From Methylobacterium jeotgali (GTDB lineage: Bacteria > Pseudomonadota > Alphaproteobacteria > Rhizobiales > Beijerinckiaceae): a stretch of DNA of 64,000 nucleotides. The first letter of the stretch is position 1. Each line of letters starts with the position of its first letter. The stretch is from contig NZ_BPQR01000030.1 of assembly GCF_022179345.1 (NCBI RefSeq), forward strand, positions 1-64,000, given 5' to 3'. Of the stretch, positions 1-8,800 are shown piece after piece. Both the position numbers and the translations under genes were made by a program. A model generated the notes under the pieces. That model made no database searches. It saw only the letters and a list, made by a program, of their open reading frames with translations, and had not been told where the DNA came from.

Positions 1-1
1 C

Positions 2-100
2 ATCGTCGACACCGTGAAGGACATCGTGCCGAGCGGTCCTTCGAAGAGCGGGACGGTCTCGCCGATCTCCGCCGCCCGGCCCGGCCGCTCACGGGCTTGA
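2..100 (+). CDS. C-terminal tail of an unidentified protein (partial)
   Basis: The frame starting at base 2 is open from the window edge to a TGA at 98-100 and has a strongly GC-rich third codon position like the other genes here. It reads IVDTVKDIVPSGPSK and then a Ser/Arg/Pro-rich tail. I do not recognise the family. Only about 32 residues are visible, so it could also be chance. Confidence 0.3.
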   Translation: MVDTVKDIVPSGPSKSGTVSPISAARPGRSRA

Positions 101-164
101 TCGCGCGCGAGCCGGCCTCACCTAATCCCCGGCGCGCCGATGGGGCGCGGCGGGGAGGAGCCGG

Positions 165-389
165 ATGGCGGCGGAAGCGGGCTCGAAGCGCGACACCCTC
201 GATTCGCAGCTGATCCGCTACTGGGAGCGCGAGGCCGCTCGCCTCGACCGGCTCGCGGCCGGCGCCACCTTCGGCTGGATGGCCCGGCGCTATGCCCGCC
301 AAGCCGAGCGCGCCCGCGCCCAGAGCGCCCGCAGCCGCGCCCGCGACGAGGCCCGCGGCCGCGCGGGCGATCCAAGCGCGGCGGTATAG
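165..389 (+). CDS. Small hypothetical protein (74 aa)
   Basis: Unrecognised small, very basic protein. It starts at an ATG about 7 bases after a good ribosome-binding site (GGGGAGGAG near 150-158). The middle is amphipathic helical (LIRYWEREAARLDRL) and the tail is Arg/Ala-rich. GC-rich wobble positions match coding use in the neighbours. A function cannot be given. A longer overlapping frame starting at 140 lacks these signals. Confidence 0.5.
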   Translation: MAAEAGSKRDTLDSQLIRYWEREAARLDRLAAGATFGWMARRYARQAERARAQSARSRARDEARGRAGDPSAAV

Positions 390-470
390 CGCCCGCTAAG
401 ACCTTTGCCGTGGCCTTCCGGTAGGGCCTGCCTCTAAGCAGCGCGGGCCATCCACCCGAGGCCCCTCCCC

Positions 471-1358
471 ATGGAACGCACCCAGAAGGCCGCGCTCGCC
501 AGCGCCGGGATCGGCGTGCTCGTCACGGCTCTCAAGTTCGGCGCCTGGTGGCTGACGGGCAGCGTCGCGCTCTACTCCGACGCCCTGGAAAGCATCATCA
601 ACGTGGTGGCCGCCGGCGGCGCCTTCCTGGCGCTGCGCGTCGCCGCGCGGCCGGCGGATGCCGAGCACCCCTACGGCCATCACAAGGCGGAGTATCTCTC
701 GGCCGTTGTCGAGGGGGCGCTCATCATCGTCGCCGCCCTGCTGATCCTGCGGGAGGCGGCGATGGGCATCCTCGCGCCGCAGCCCGTGGACGCGCCCTAT
801 CTCGGCCTCGCGGTCAACGGCGTCGCGACGGTGATCAACGGCGCCTGGGCGACCTACCTGCTGCGGCAGGGGCGGGCCTGGCGCTCGCCGGCCCTGATCG
901 CCGATGCCCGCCACGTGCTCGCCGACGTGTTCACCTCGGTCGGCGTGCTCGCCGGCTTCGGCCTCGTCGCGGTGACGGGCATCCTGGTGCTCGACCCGGC
1001 GGTGGCGGGTCTGGTGGCGCTCAACATCCTCTGGTCCGGCTGGGGCATGGTGCGCGGCTCCGTCGACGGGCTGATGGACCGGGCCGCCCCCAACGATCTC
1101 GTCGCCGAGATCCGCCGCCTCATCTCCGAGAACGGCGTCGGCGCGCTGGAGGCCCACGACGTGCGCACCCGCCACGCCGGGCAGGCGACTTTCATCGATT
1201 TCCATCTCGTCGTGCCCGGCGAGATGACGGTGAAGGAGAGCCACGACATCTGCGACCGGCTCGAATCGGCCATCGAGGCCGCCGTGGAGGGCGCGGTCGT
1301 CGTCATCCATGTCGAGCCGGGCGAGCACGCCAAGGCCTGCGGCGTGCCGGTGATCTGA
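471..1358 (+). CDS. Cation diffusion facilitator family transporter
   Basis: Proton-coupled efflux of divalent metals (Zn, Fe, Mn or similar) across the inner membrane. The 295 residues match the usual length. About six membrane helices occupy residues 10-190, followed by a cytoplasmic ferredoxin-like domain (about 205-290). The first metal-site helix reads YSDALES (D37); the HPYGHHKAE loop is at 66-74; the second site is H148-x3-D152 in DARHVLADV. In FieF the first site is D-x3-D, and here the second Asp is Ser41, so the metal cannot be predicted from the family. The C-terminal domain contains several His residues. It is monocistronic and the next gene is convergent. Confidence 0.93.
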   Translation: MERTQKAALASAGIGVLVTALKFGAWWLTGSVALYSDALESIINVVAAGGAFLALRVAARPADAEHPYGHHKAEYLSAVVEGALIIVAALLILREAAMGILAPQPVDAPYLGLAVNGVATVINGAWATYLLRQGRAWRSPALIADARHVLADVFTSVGVLAGFGLVAVTGILVLDPAVAGLVALNILWSGWGMVRGSVDGLMDRAAPNDLVAEIRRLISENGVGALEAHDVRTRHAGQATFIDFHLVVPGEMTVKESHDICDRLESAIEAAVEGAVVVIHVEPGEHAKACGVPVI

Positions 1359-1440
1359 TTGTCTCAGACGCGCGGTCCGGGCGTGGACATGGGCGCCCGT
1401 TCGGGCTTGCCGGGGAAGCGCCGCGCTCCCATCGGGACGG

Positions 1441-2160
1441 CTAATCCACGAGCACCGTCTCGCCGAAGATCGGTTCGAAGGCGGCGCGCAGCTGCATGTC
1501 GACCTCCGCGAGGCTGACGATGCGCCCGAGATCGGCGAGGCTCGTCACCCCGTGGGCGGAGACCCCGCAGGGCACGATGCCGGAGAAGTGCGAGAGGTCG
1601 GGCTCGACGTTGAGGCTGATCCCGTGGAAGCTCACCCAGCGGCGCACCCGAATGCCGATGGCGGCGATCTTGTCCTCGACGCCCTCCCCCCGCTCCGGCC
1701 GCCGTACCCAGACGCCGACCCGTTCCTCCCGGCGCTCGCCGGCGACGTTGAAGGCGTCGAGAGTGGCGATCAGCCAGGCCTCGAGCGCCGAGACGTAGGC
1801 GCGCAGGTCCCTCCGCCGCCGGCCGAGGTCGAGCATGGCGTAGGCCACCCGCTGGCCGGGCCCGTGATAGGTGTACTGCCCGCCCCGCCCGCTCGCATGC
1901 ACCGGGAACCGGTCCGGCGCCACGAGGTCCTCCGGCCGCGCCGAGGTACCCGCCGTGTAGAGCGGCGGATGCTCCACGAGCCAGACGCGCTCGGCCGCGC
2001 GCCCCTGCGCGATGGCCTCGGCACGCGCCTCCATGGCGGCGACGGCCTCGGCGTAGCCGGTGAGCCCGTCCGCCACCACCCATTCCACCGGCTCCGAGCC
2101 CGGCGCCGGAAGAAAGCCGTCCGGGTTCGAAGACAGCCGATCGGAGCCCGCGTTTACCAA
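1441..2160 (-). CDS. lipB: Octanoyl-(acyl carrier protein):protein N-octanoyltransferase LipB
   Basis: Transfers octanoyl from acyl-ACP to lipoyl-domain lysines in the first step of lipoate synthesis (cytoplasm). The signature [11 protein letters not shown] lies near residues 93-103. The catalytic pair is K164 ([10 protein letters not shown]) and C198 ([11 protein letters not shown]). Length is about 239 aa if translation starts at the TTG at 2158-2160, which follows an AGGGTGAA-like ribosome-binding site. A downstream in-frame GTG (at EPVEW) is also possible, so the start is uncertain. The frame is open further upstream, but that part runs antisense to fliN and is not protein-like. Divergent from the fliN-type gene, 66 bp away. 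Confidence 0.92.
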   Translation of the reverse strand: MVNAGSDRLSSNPDGFLPAPGSEPVEWVVADGLTGYAEAVAAMEARAEAIAQGRAAERVWLVEHPPLYTAGTSARPEDLVAPDRFPVHASGRGGQYTYHGPGQRVAYAMLDLGRRRRDLRAYVSALEAWLIATLDAFNVAGERREERVGVWVRRPERGEGVEDKIAAIGIRVRRWVSFHGISLNVEPDLSHFSGIVPCGVSAHGVTSLADLGRIVSLAEVDMQLRAAFEPIFGETVLVD

Positions 2161-2226
2161 GGCTTCACCCTGTTGCGCCGAATCTGCCGGCCGATGCCGC
2201 GACTCGCGGCGGGAGGCGGACGGCGC

Positions 2227-2529
2227 GTGGCCATTCTCGAGGATCTCAAGGTCGATCTCACGGTGGTGCTGGGGCGCAGCCACATGCCCCTGCACATGCT
2301 GCTGCGCATGGGCCGCGGCGCGGTGATCGCGCTCGAGTCCACCGAGACGGATATGGTCGAGATTCTCGCCAACGACCACCCGATCGCCCGCGGCCAGATC
2401 GTGGTGACGGGCAACCGCATCTCCGTGGAGGTGACGGAGCTGATCCGCAAGGCCGAGGTGCTGCGCACGCCCGGCGTCACCATCGGCGAGGGCGCGGTTC
2501 CGGTGCTGGAGCCGATGGGGCTGGAGTAG
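2227..2529 (+). CDS. fliN: FliN-type flagellar motor switch protein (SpoA/FliMN_C domain, 100 aa)
   Basis: The whole protein is one surface-presentation-of-antigens domain, as in the flagellar C-ring protein FliN. Key segments are [49 protein letters not shown] 2227 is chosen because GGGAGG lies about 10 bases upstream (2211-2216); an in-frame ATG at 2194 would add 11 residues. No other flagellar gene is visible in the window, so it is an orphan switch gene here, with divergent lipB upstream and tRNA-Leu downstream. A short fliN paralogue is possible. Confidence 0.82.
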   Translation: MAILEDLKVDLTVVLGRSHMPLHMLLRMGRGAVIALESTETDMVEILANDHPIARGQIVVTGNRISVEVTELIRKAEVLRTPGVTIGEGAVPVLEPMGLE

Positions 2530-2612
2530 GATTCGGCGACGGAACGCTTGTCGGGGCGGATTCGATCTGTTATCCGCCACGCCGTTCCCGACGTCGACCG
2601 ACGGACGGCGAC

Positions 2613-2697
2613 GCGGCCATGGCGGAATTGGTAGACGCGCTAGCTTGAGGTGCTAGTCCCGAGAGGGGTGGAGGTTCGAGTCCTCTTGGCCGCACCA
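2613..2697 (+). tRNA. tRNA-Leu (anticodon GAG)
   Basis: The acceptor stem GCGGCCA pairs with TGGCCGC, followed by ACCA with the CCA encoded. The anticodon stem CTAGC/GCTAG encloses the loop TTGAGGT, giving anticodon GAG at 2647-2649 (reads CTC and CTT). The extended variable arm and TΨC arm (GGTTCGAGTCC) fit a class II leucine tRNA. Its 3' end is the integration site of the element that follows. Confidence 0.96.
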
Positions 2698-2699
2698 AC
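2668..2699 (+). repeat. attL: 32-bp direct repeat at the 3' end of tRNA-Leu
   Basis: Bases 2668-2699 are identical to 21631-21662. The repeat covers the TΨC arm, the acceptor 3' strand, CCA and two further bases. It keeps the tRNA gene intact on the integrase side, the usual layout for tyrosine-recombinase elements. Confidence 0.95.
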
Positions 2700-2779
2700 C
2701 TAATTGCTCTTGAAGGGCAAAGAGTTGGTGCAATACAGTGGCTTACGGGTGACCGCGCTCTCACACAGCGGTGCCCCAC

Positions 2780-4363
2780 ATGGCCCTCATGACAGCCCGA
2801 CCCTGGAAAGACCCGAAGACGGGGGTCTATCACCTTCGTCAGCGCACTCCGCGTGATCTCCTCGCGCGGCTGAAGGGCACCACCGTGTCCCTTCCGATTG
2901 CCGACGAGTTCGCCACGGTGCGGGTCGGTGACATCATCCAAGCTTCGCTTCGTACGAAGGACGCTCGGGAAGCCAAGCAGCGGCACGCGGTGGCTGATGC
3001 GGCCCTGAAGCGGCGGCTGGAGGCAGAGCGACAGGGACCAGCACGGCTGACCCAGAAGCAGGCTTTGGCCCTCGCTGGCGTCCTCTTCCGAGAGTTCACG
3101 GCGGCGCATGACGATGATCCCGGCGACGCGGATCGTTGGTTCAATGAGCACCGGGACGACATCATCGCATTCATGAACGGGGATGACACGAGGCGTCGTT
3201 CCGCCCGTGAGGAGCGCTTCGGCAAGCTTGCGGACGGGCTTCTGACGCGAGAGGGCTTGGTCGTAGACGCTGACAGTCGAACTCGGCTGGTGGATGCCGT
3301 GGCAAAGGCACGAGGGGATGCCACGCTGGGCCTCTATCGGATGGCCGGGGGCGACTACAGCCCCGACTCGACAGGCGCGCGCTTCCCCGCCTGGACCCGT
3401 CCTGAGGCCCCCTCCCCGGCCCCTTCCGAGGCCGTGAGCGTGGATGGCCTCTTCGACCGCTGGGCCGCCTACGCGGAGGACAAGAAGGCCGCCAACACCA
3501 TCAAGCGTTACCGCGGCAGCTTCAGGTCCCTCGCGGCCTTCGCCAAGGACCGGGACATTCGCTCCCTGACGCCGGACGATCTCTTCGCCTGGGCTGAGCA
3601 TCGTCGGGACACTGAGGGCGTCACGCCCAGGGCCATCAACAAGAACGACCTCGTGGCTGTCAGCTCCGTGTTCGGCTGGGCCGCAAGCCGGCAGGGGAAG
3701 CTGCTCCTTCCCGAGAACCCCGTCCGTGGCGTGCGGCTGGATGAGCCTAGGAGGGTCGCCAAGCGGGAGCGCACGTTCCGGGATGCCGAGATAGCGGCGA
3801 TCCTATCAGCGGCCTCAGCGGTCAAGCCTGACGATGCCAACCCCACCTTCGCCGCAGCCCGCCGATGGTGCCCGTGGCTCGCGGCCTACTCGGGCGCGCG
3901 CATCGCGGAGCTAACACATCTGGAGAAGCGTGACGTTCGTACTGAAGCCGGCATCCTCGTAATGGACCTCCGGGTGACGAAGACGGGCGAGCCCCGCACG
4001 GTGCCCCTTCACGCTCACCTCATCGAGCAGGGCTTCCTGGCGTTCGTGGAGGCGTCCGCCCCAGGGCCGCTCTTCTACGACCCCAAGCGCCACGGAAAGG
4101 CATCCTCGACGCCGCCCGCAGAGATGCGCGGGCACAAGGTCGCGAAGTGGGTGAGAGAGGTTGCGAAGTTGGACCCCGACGTAGACCCGAATCACGGCTG
4201 GAGGCACACTTGGAAGACCAGAGCGCTTGGAGCGGGGATCGAGGAGAGGCTACGGGATGCTGTGACGGGGCACCGGGTCGCGTCCGTGGGACGGAAATAT
4301 GAAGCGCCTTCAATGATGATGTTAGCAGCCGCGATAGGGGCATTTCCACGATATCAAATCTGA
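2780..4363 (+). CDS. int: Tyrosine recombinase / phage integrase
   Basis: Site-specific recombinase that would insert and excise the element at the tRNA-Leu 3' end. The N-terminal part (to about residue 215) is a long arm-binding and linker region, a SAM-like core-binding domain lies at about 220-320, and the catalytic domain follows. Catalytic residues visible are R374 (SGARIAEL), H472-x2-R475 (NHGWRHTWKTR), H498 (VTGHR) and Y507 (GRKYEAP). At 527 aa it is longer than lambda Int but similar to DUF6538-type proteobacterial integrases. Starts at GTG 2771 or ATG 2789 are also possible because no strong ribosome-binding site is present. It lies 80 bp from attL. Confidence 0.95.
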   Translation: MALMTARPWKDPKTGVYHLRQRTPRDLLARLKGTTVSLPIADEFATVRVGDIIQASLRTKDAREAKQRHAVADAALKRRLEAERQGPARLTQKQALALAGVLFREFTAAHDDDPGDADRWFNEHRDDIIAFMNGDDTRRRSAREERFGKLADGLLTREGLVVDADSRTRLVDAVAKARGDATLGLYRMAGGDYSPDSTGARFPAWTRPEAPSPAPSEAVSVDGLFDRWAAYAEDKKAANTIKRYRGSFRSLAAFAKDRDIRSLTPDDLFAWAEHRRDTEGVTPRAINKNDLVAVSSVFGWAASRQGKLLLPENPVRGVRLDEPRRVAKRERTFRDAEIAAILSAASAVKPDDANPTFAAARRWCPWLAAYSGARIAELTHLEKRDVRTEAGILVMDLRVTKTGEPRTVPLHAHLIEQGFLAFVEASAPGPLFYDPKRHGKASSTPPAEMRGHKVAKWVREVAKLDPDVDPNHGWRHTWKTRALGAGIEERLRDAVTGHRVASVGRKYEAPSMMMLAAAIGAFPRYQI

Positions 4364-4396
4364 CTATTCTACCCTTTTATTCCTTAGGGCAACCTG

Positions 4397-5305
4397 ATGC
4401 GGCTTCTCAGAGAGATTGCAGAGCTTGCGGTGAGCAGCCAAGAGCCTTTGACTAACGTGCTCCGGAAATGTCTGATATTGAATGCCAGTCTTAAAAACGA
4501 TACTTTAAAGACATGGCTCAATAAAGAACTTAATGGCTATGATAGCGATGACAAACTACCTGACTATAGACTAATCAATATTCACGCCAAGGGAACATTC
4601 CATGGCCCAGCAGGCAGTGGAGTAAATAACGCAACATTGCCCCCCATGATTATGCCTGAAGAATTTAGGCATTGGGGAAATCTGGCAAAGCTCACCCAAG
4701 GTGTTGCCGCGTATGATGCAGCTGTAAAGTCGGGTAGTCAGGACCCTTTAAAGATTCCCTGGCCGCAGGACTTAGTGCTCTATGTGCAAAGCGATTTTTA
4801 TCGCGGATATACGCTTGCTGAAGCATGGCAAGTGCTCCCGATGAGTTCCCTTACTACTCTTTGCGACACGGTACGCAATCGGGTTATTGATTTTGCACTC
4901 GAAGTAGATGAGACATTGTCTGGCTACGGAGAGGACGTCAAATCCATGCCAAAAAGCGAGGTCACTAAATCTGTGACAAATATAATATATGGTAATAACA
5001 ACATAATGTCCGGTAATTCTAGGGATATTATATACCGAGCAGAGAGCAATGTTTCTTCGCAAGACTGGTGCGCGCTTGCTGACATTGTGTCATCGCTGGG
5101 TTTCTCAGATAGTCACATCGCAGAATTGAAGCAGGCGATAGACGAAGACGCGAATGCCAGCATGACTGATGGTATCGGGCCAAAAACTGCGAGTTGGCTT
5201 GGAACCGCGTTGGGTTATGTCAGTAGAGGGGGAGCGAAGGTCGGCATCGAAGTTGCATCAAAAACTTTGACAGCTGCTATCACAAATTTCCTGGACTTGA
5301 CTTGA
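4397..5305 (+). CDS. AbiTii-domain protein, candidate abortive-infection gene
   Basis: The N-terminus matches the AbiTii domain of abortive-infection proteins: LLREIAELA, LRKCLILN and LNKELNGY followed by LPDYR (residues about 3-60). The remaining 240 residues are less conserved; the end (about 265-295) is Gly/Ala-rich and could touch membrane. The AbiTii domain is named for predicted phage resistance and its mechanism is not established. Base composition is far more AT-rich than the host or the rest of the element, suggesting separate acquisition. It sits 33 bp after int on the same strand and is convergent with the RNase H-like gene, a typical cargo position. Confidence 0.75.
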   Translation: MRLLREIAELAVSSQEPLTNVLRKCLILNASLKNDTLKTWLNKELNGYDSDDKLPDYRLINIHAKGTFHGPAGSGVNNATLPPMIMPEEFRHWGNLAKLTQGVAAYDAAVKSGSQDPLKIPWPQDLVLYVQSDFYRGYTLAEAWQVLPMSSLTTLCDTVRNRVIDFALEVDETLSGYGEDVKSMPKSEVTKSVTNIIYGNNNIMSGNSRDIIYRAESNVSSQDWCALADIVSSLGFSDSHIAELKQAIDEDANASMTDGIGPKTASWLGTALGYVSRGGAKVGIEVASKTLTAAITNFLDLT

Positions 5306-5321
5306 TACGCAGCCTCAATTC

Positions 5322-5720
5322 TCACCCCCGTTTCCCTATCTCCCAGCGCACCTCTCCCTGCCGCTCCACAGCCTCGTCCAGGTCCCGCCAGAGGTCCGCG
5401 TTCAGGACCTGCTTCCGGTTCGCCCCGCGCCAGCCCTTCGCCTTCCAGCCGGGGAGCCAGTCCCGCATCCCCTTGATGAGGTACTCGCTACCGGAGCCCA
5501 TGGTCACGCTCTGGCCGGGCTCCAGCGTCTCTAGGGCCCGGAGCGCCGCAACCTGCTCCATGCGGTTGGCCGTGGTGTCCTCCACGTTGCCGCTGACGCT
5601 CCACTCTTCCTTGGTTCGCGTGTCGTGGATCGTGGCCGTGAAGAAGCCCGGCCCGGTGTTACCCTGACAGCGGCCGTAGAGAGCGACGTAGTACGTGGTC
5701 GTGTGATCGTCGTCGGTCAT
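5322..5720 (-). CDS. RNase HI-like protein with a degraded active site (132 aa)
   Basis: Aligns with E. coli RNase HI from the first strand (GRCQGNTGPG against GSCLGNPGPG), through ANRMEQVAALRALE, to the basic handle (WLPGWKAKGWRGANRK and LNADLW). The glutamate equivalent to E48 is kept (E55), but D10 is Tyr15 and D70 is Gly77. The protein stops right after RWEIGKRG, before the positions of H124 and D134. It should therefore not cleave RNA by the normal two-metal mechanism, yet keeps the hybrid-binding face. It may be a nucleic-acid-binding derivative or a decaying gene. It lies downstream of the gp16-like gene, on the same strand. Confidence 0.8.
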   Translation of the reverse strand: MTDDDHTTTYYVALYGRCQGNTGPGFFTATIHDTRTKEEWSVSGNVEDTTANRMEQVAALRALETLEPGQSVTMGSGSEYLIKGMRDWLPGWKAKGWRGANRKQVLNADLWRDLDEAVERQGEVRWEIGKRG

Positions 5721-5741
5721 CCCGAGTTCCCTTCAGGCAAG

Positions 5742-5772
5742 CCGGGAGAGCCCCTTGCGAGGCCCCTCCCGG
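5742..5772 (-). terminator. Hairpin after the core-protein genes
   Basis: CCGGGAG (5742-5748) pairs with CTCCCGG (5766-5772) and the stem can extend inward. It lies in the 89-bp gap between the end of the gp16-like gene and the start of the RNase H-like gene. There is no T-run, so it may attenuate or process the transcript instead of terminating it. Confidence 0.35.
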
Positions 5773-5809
5773 TGCGTTGTGGTGGTGGTAGTGGAGAGCC
5801 CGCCGGGGC

Positions 5810-8800
5810 TCAGTGACGGGCCCGCGGGGCGTCCTTCTCCGGCAACCCGGAGGCCAGCGCGTTCGCCAGCCAGGACATCGGCAGGGCGTTCCCGAACGGC
5901 AGGGCGCTGACGAGGGCCCGGAAGTCCCGCTGCGAGTACGGGTCTCCTGTGAGGGAGCCTGCGACCCCTCGGACACCCTTCATGCCGCTGTCCAGGAGCG
6001 CGGTCGCGGCAAACGAGGTGAGCCCCTGTGAGGGCGTCCCGGTCACCCGCGTGTCAAACAGCGGGTCCATGCCGCCGAGGAACATCGCGTTGTCCCAGGC
6101 GCCCGGCAGGAGGGACGAGAAGCCCGCCCGCTGGAAGGCCGCCGCAGCGAGCTTCCGGGGCTCCAGGCGCTTCTCCAGGAACTTCTCCCGGTCCTCCCGG
6201 CCGAGGCTCTGGAGGTGCGTCTGGGCGGCGTAGGCGAGGCCCCCGAAGGTCATCGTGCCGATGAGCATCGAGAGGCTTTCCCAGTCCCGCATGTGGGCGT
6301 TGTGGAGGGTGTTCTTGGTCCAGGCCCCCAGCATGAAGCTGCGGAACTGGAAGAAGAGCTTGCCGAGGCTGGACCCGAGCACGGTGTTGGTCTGCCCCAG
6401 GTCGTTCTCCTGGATCACCTTGCGGGTCCACCGGAAGATGGCGTGCTCGAAGGCCCCGCGGGTCTCCGGGTCCCAGTCCTCCAAGTTGAGGCGTTGCAGT
6501 CGCGATCCCGTCCGCTCCCCCTCCACGAAGGAAGGCTTCGTCCGCAGCTCCGCGAAGATGCGCTCCTGCATGTCGTCGGGGAGGCCCAGGACGCGCATCC
6601 GCTGGCGGTTCACGCTGGCACCCTCGGCGCTCATGTCCACGAACTTGTAGAGCACGCCCTTGGCCGCCCAGCGCTGGAGGTAGGCGTTGATGGCCGCCAT
6701 GCCGGAGATTTGCGTGGTGACCCTCGCGCCCCGCTGGAGGAGCCCTTCGGCCTGGACCATCCGGGGACTGCGGCCGAGATGCGTGACGGGGGAGCCGAAG
6801 TCGTCGGTGACGACGTGGCCGATGCCCCGCAGGGTGTCCGTGCCGGCCGTGCTGATCCACTCCAGCTCGTGGGCCAGCTCGTCCTTCAGGTGACCCGTTC
6901 GGGCATCCCGGAGGAGGGACCGGAGGGAGGGCATGGCGGAGATGGCGGTCCGCAGCCCGAGGCCCCCGGTAATCATGCCGATCTCGGCCACCTGGGCGAA
7001 CCCGACTTGGTTCATGACCCGGACGAAGTTGTAGTCCCGGACCAGCCGGACGGCCTGAGCGAGCTTCGTTCGGTCGAAGTCGGAGGGGATGCCCGTGATG
7101 CCGTTGAACATGAACTGGAGGCGGGACACGTCCGCGTCCACGCTCTCGCGCGCCTTCGGGCTCGCCTCGGGGTCCGCCGCCACGGCCCGCACCCGCTTGA
7201 CCAGGGTCTCCCAGTCGGAGGCCCCGTGGATGCCGTCCACGAGGTAGCGGGGGTGGATGTCGTCCTCGCCCGGCCGCCAGCGGGGGTTCTCGACACGCAG
7301 GCGGGACATCGCCACGGTCCCGCTCATCTGCCTGTTGTAGAGCGTGAAGAGGAGCTGGGCGTCATCGTGGAACAGCTCCGCGATGGCGACCTCGCGGGAC
7401 CCGGCCTTGCCCGTTAGGTCCATGCGGAAGTTCTCGTCCAGGAGCTGGCGAGGCTTGCCGCGGGCGTTCGCCGCCTTGGCACCGTCGCGGGCCGTGGCAC
7501 GGTAGAGGGCCGCCTCCACCTCGTCGTCCATCAGGCCGGCATCGCGCAGGGAAGCCCGCATCTGCTCCACGTCGAGGGAGGAGAACATGCGGCTGGTCGA
7601 TAGCTCCTGCCCGGCGCTGACCGTGTGGAGGCGCTTCACGTAGCCCCGGCCGATCTTCTCGGCCAGCTCCGCCTCCATGTCCGGGTTCATGCCGCGGATC
7701 GCGGAGGAGACCAGCCGTTCCATCTCCCGCGTGCCGAACTCGGTATGCAGGGCGTTCCAGCGCTCCCAGTGGACGATGCGGGGCACGTAGGCCGCGCTCG
7801 GGTCCACGTTCTCGAAGCCTCGCAGGGGAGGCCGCATGGTCCCGTCGAGGGCGCGGTGGTCCCCCTGGGCAAGCTTCAGGTACTCCCCGTTGAGCCGCTT
7901 CCAGGTCTCGCCCATCCGGGACACCGCAGGGTCCCACTCCACGGTCCCGTCCGTGTTGCGCACGTAGGCCGTCACGAGCTGGCGGAAGCGGGTCTCCTCA
8001 CCGTTCATCCCGGCGAACCATCCGACCTCGTTCCGGCTCCGGTAGTCCGCCCAGGCGGCCCGATAGTCCCGGCTCCAGGCGATGTCATAGCGGCGCTGGA
8101 GGATGGTCTGGTCCTCGGTGATGGCCCGGAAGGTGGCCTTGCCCTTGTCCGCCTGACTCACGGTCTCCTCTCCCAGGAGGTTGCCGAGGGCCCGCACGAG
8201 GGGGTTCTCGCTGGCCTTCAGGCGGCCCGTGGTGTCGAAGCGGACACGGCTGAAGGCGCCCACGTCCCAGGCGTCCCGGAAGTTGCGGTCCAGGAAGTCG
8301 CTCACGTCGCCCCGCACGGGATCGACGCGGCCGGGGGTCGCCATCGCACCGGCCGTGCTCTCGCCGGACGACACGGGGGCGTAGCGCTGCTCCTGATGGG
8401 TCATCAGGGCCTTCGCCGCCGTCTGCATCTCGCCCATCTCGCGGGCCACGGCAGGGTTGCTTCGGCCGAGCGCGCCGAAGGCGGACCCGAAGATGAGGCC
8501 GCCGGCCCCCGCGTAGACGAGCGAGTCGGCCTCCCAGGTGGGCTTGTTCAGGGCCATGGGGACCTCCGCCACGAGGTTGCCCGCAGCGCCCTCGACGGCC
8601 CCCGCAGCGATGCGCCCGAGGCGTCCCAGACGAAGCGCCCCGCCGACCGGAGCGAGCCCCGCGGTGACGAGCCAGCCGGCCGGGTCCACGATGCTGACCC
8701 CGATGCGGAGCGCTGTGCCCTTCAGGCCCATCGCGTCCAGCCTGCGGTCCGTCTCCAGGTCCCGCCGGAGCTGGCCCAAGCGCCAGTCGAAGTTCTCCGC

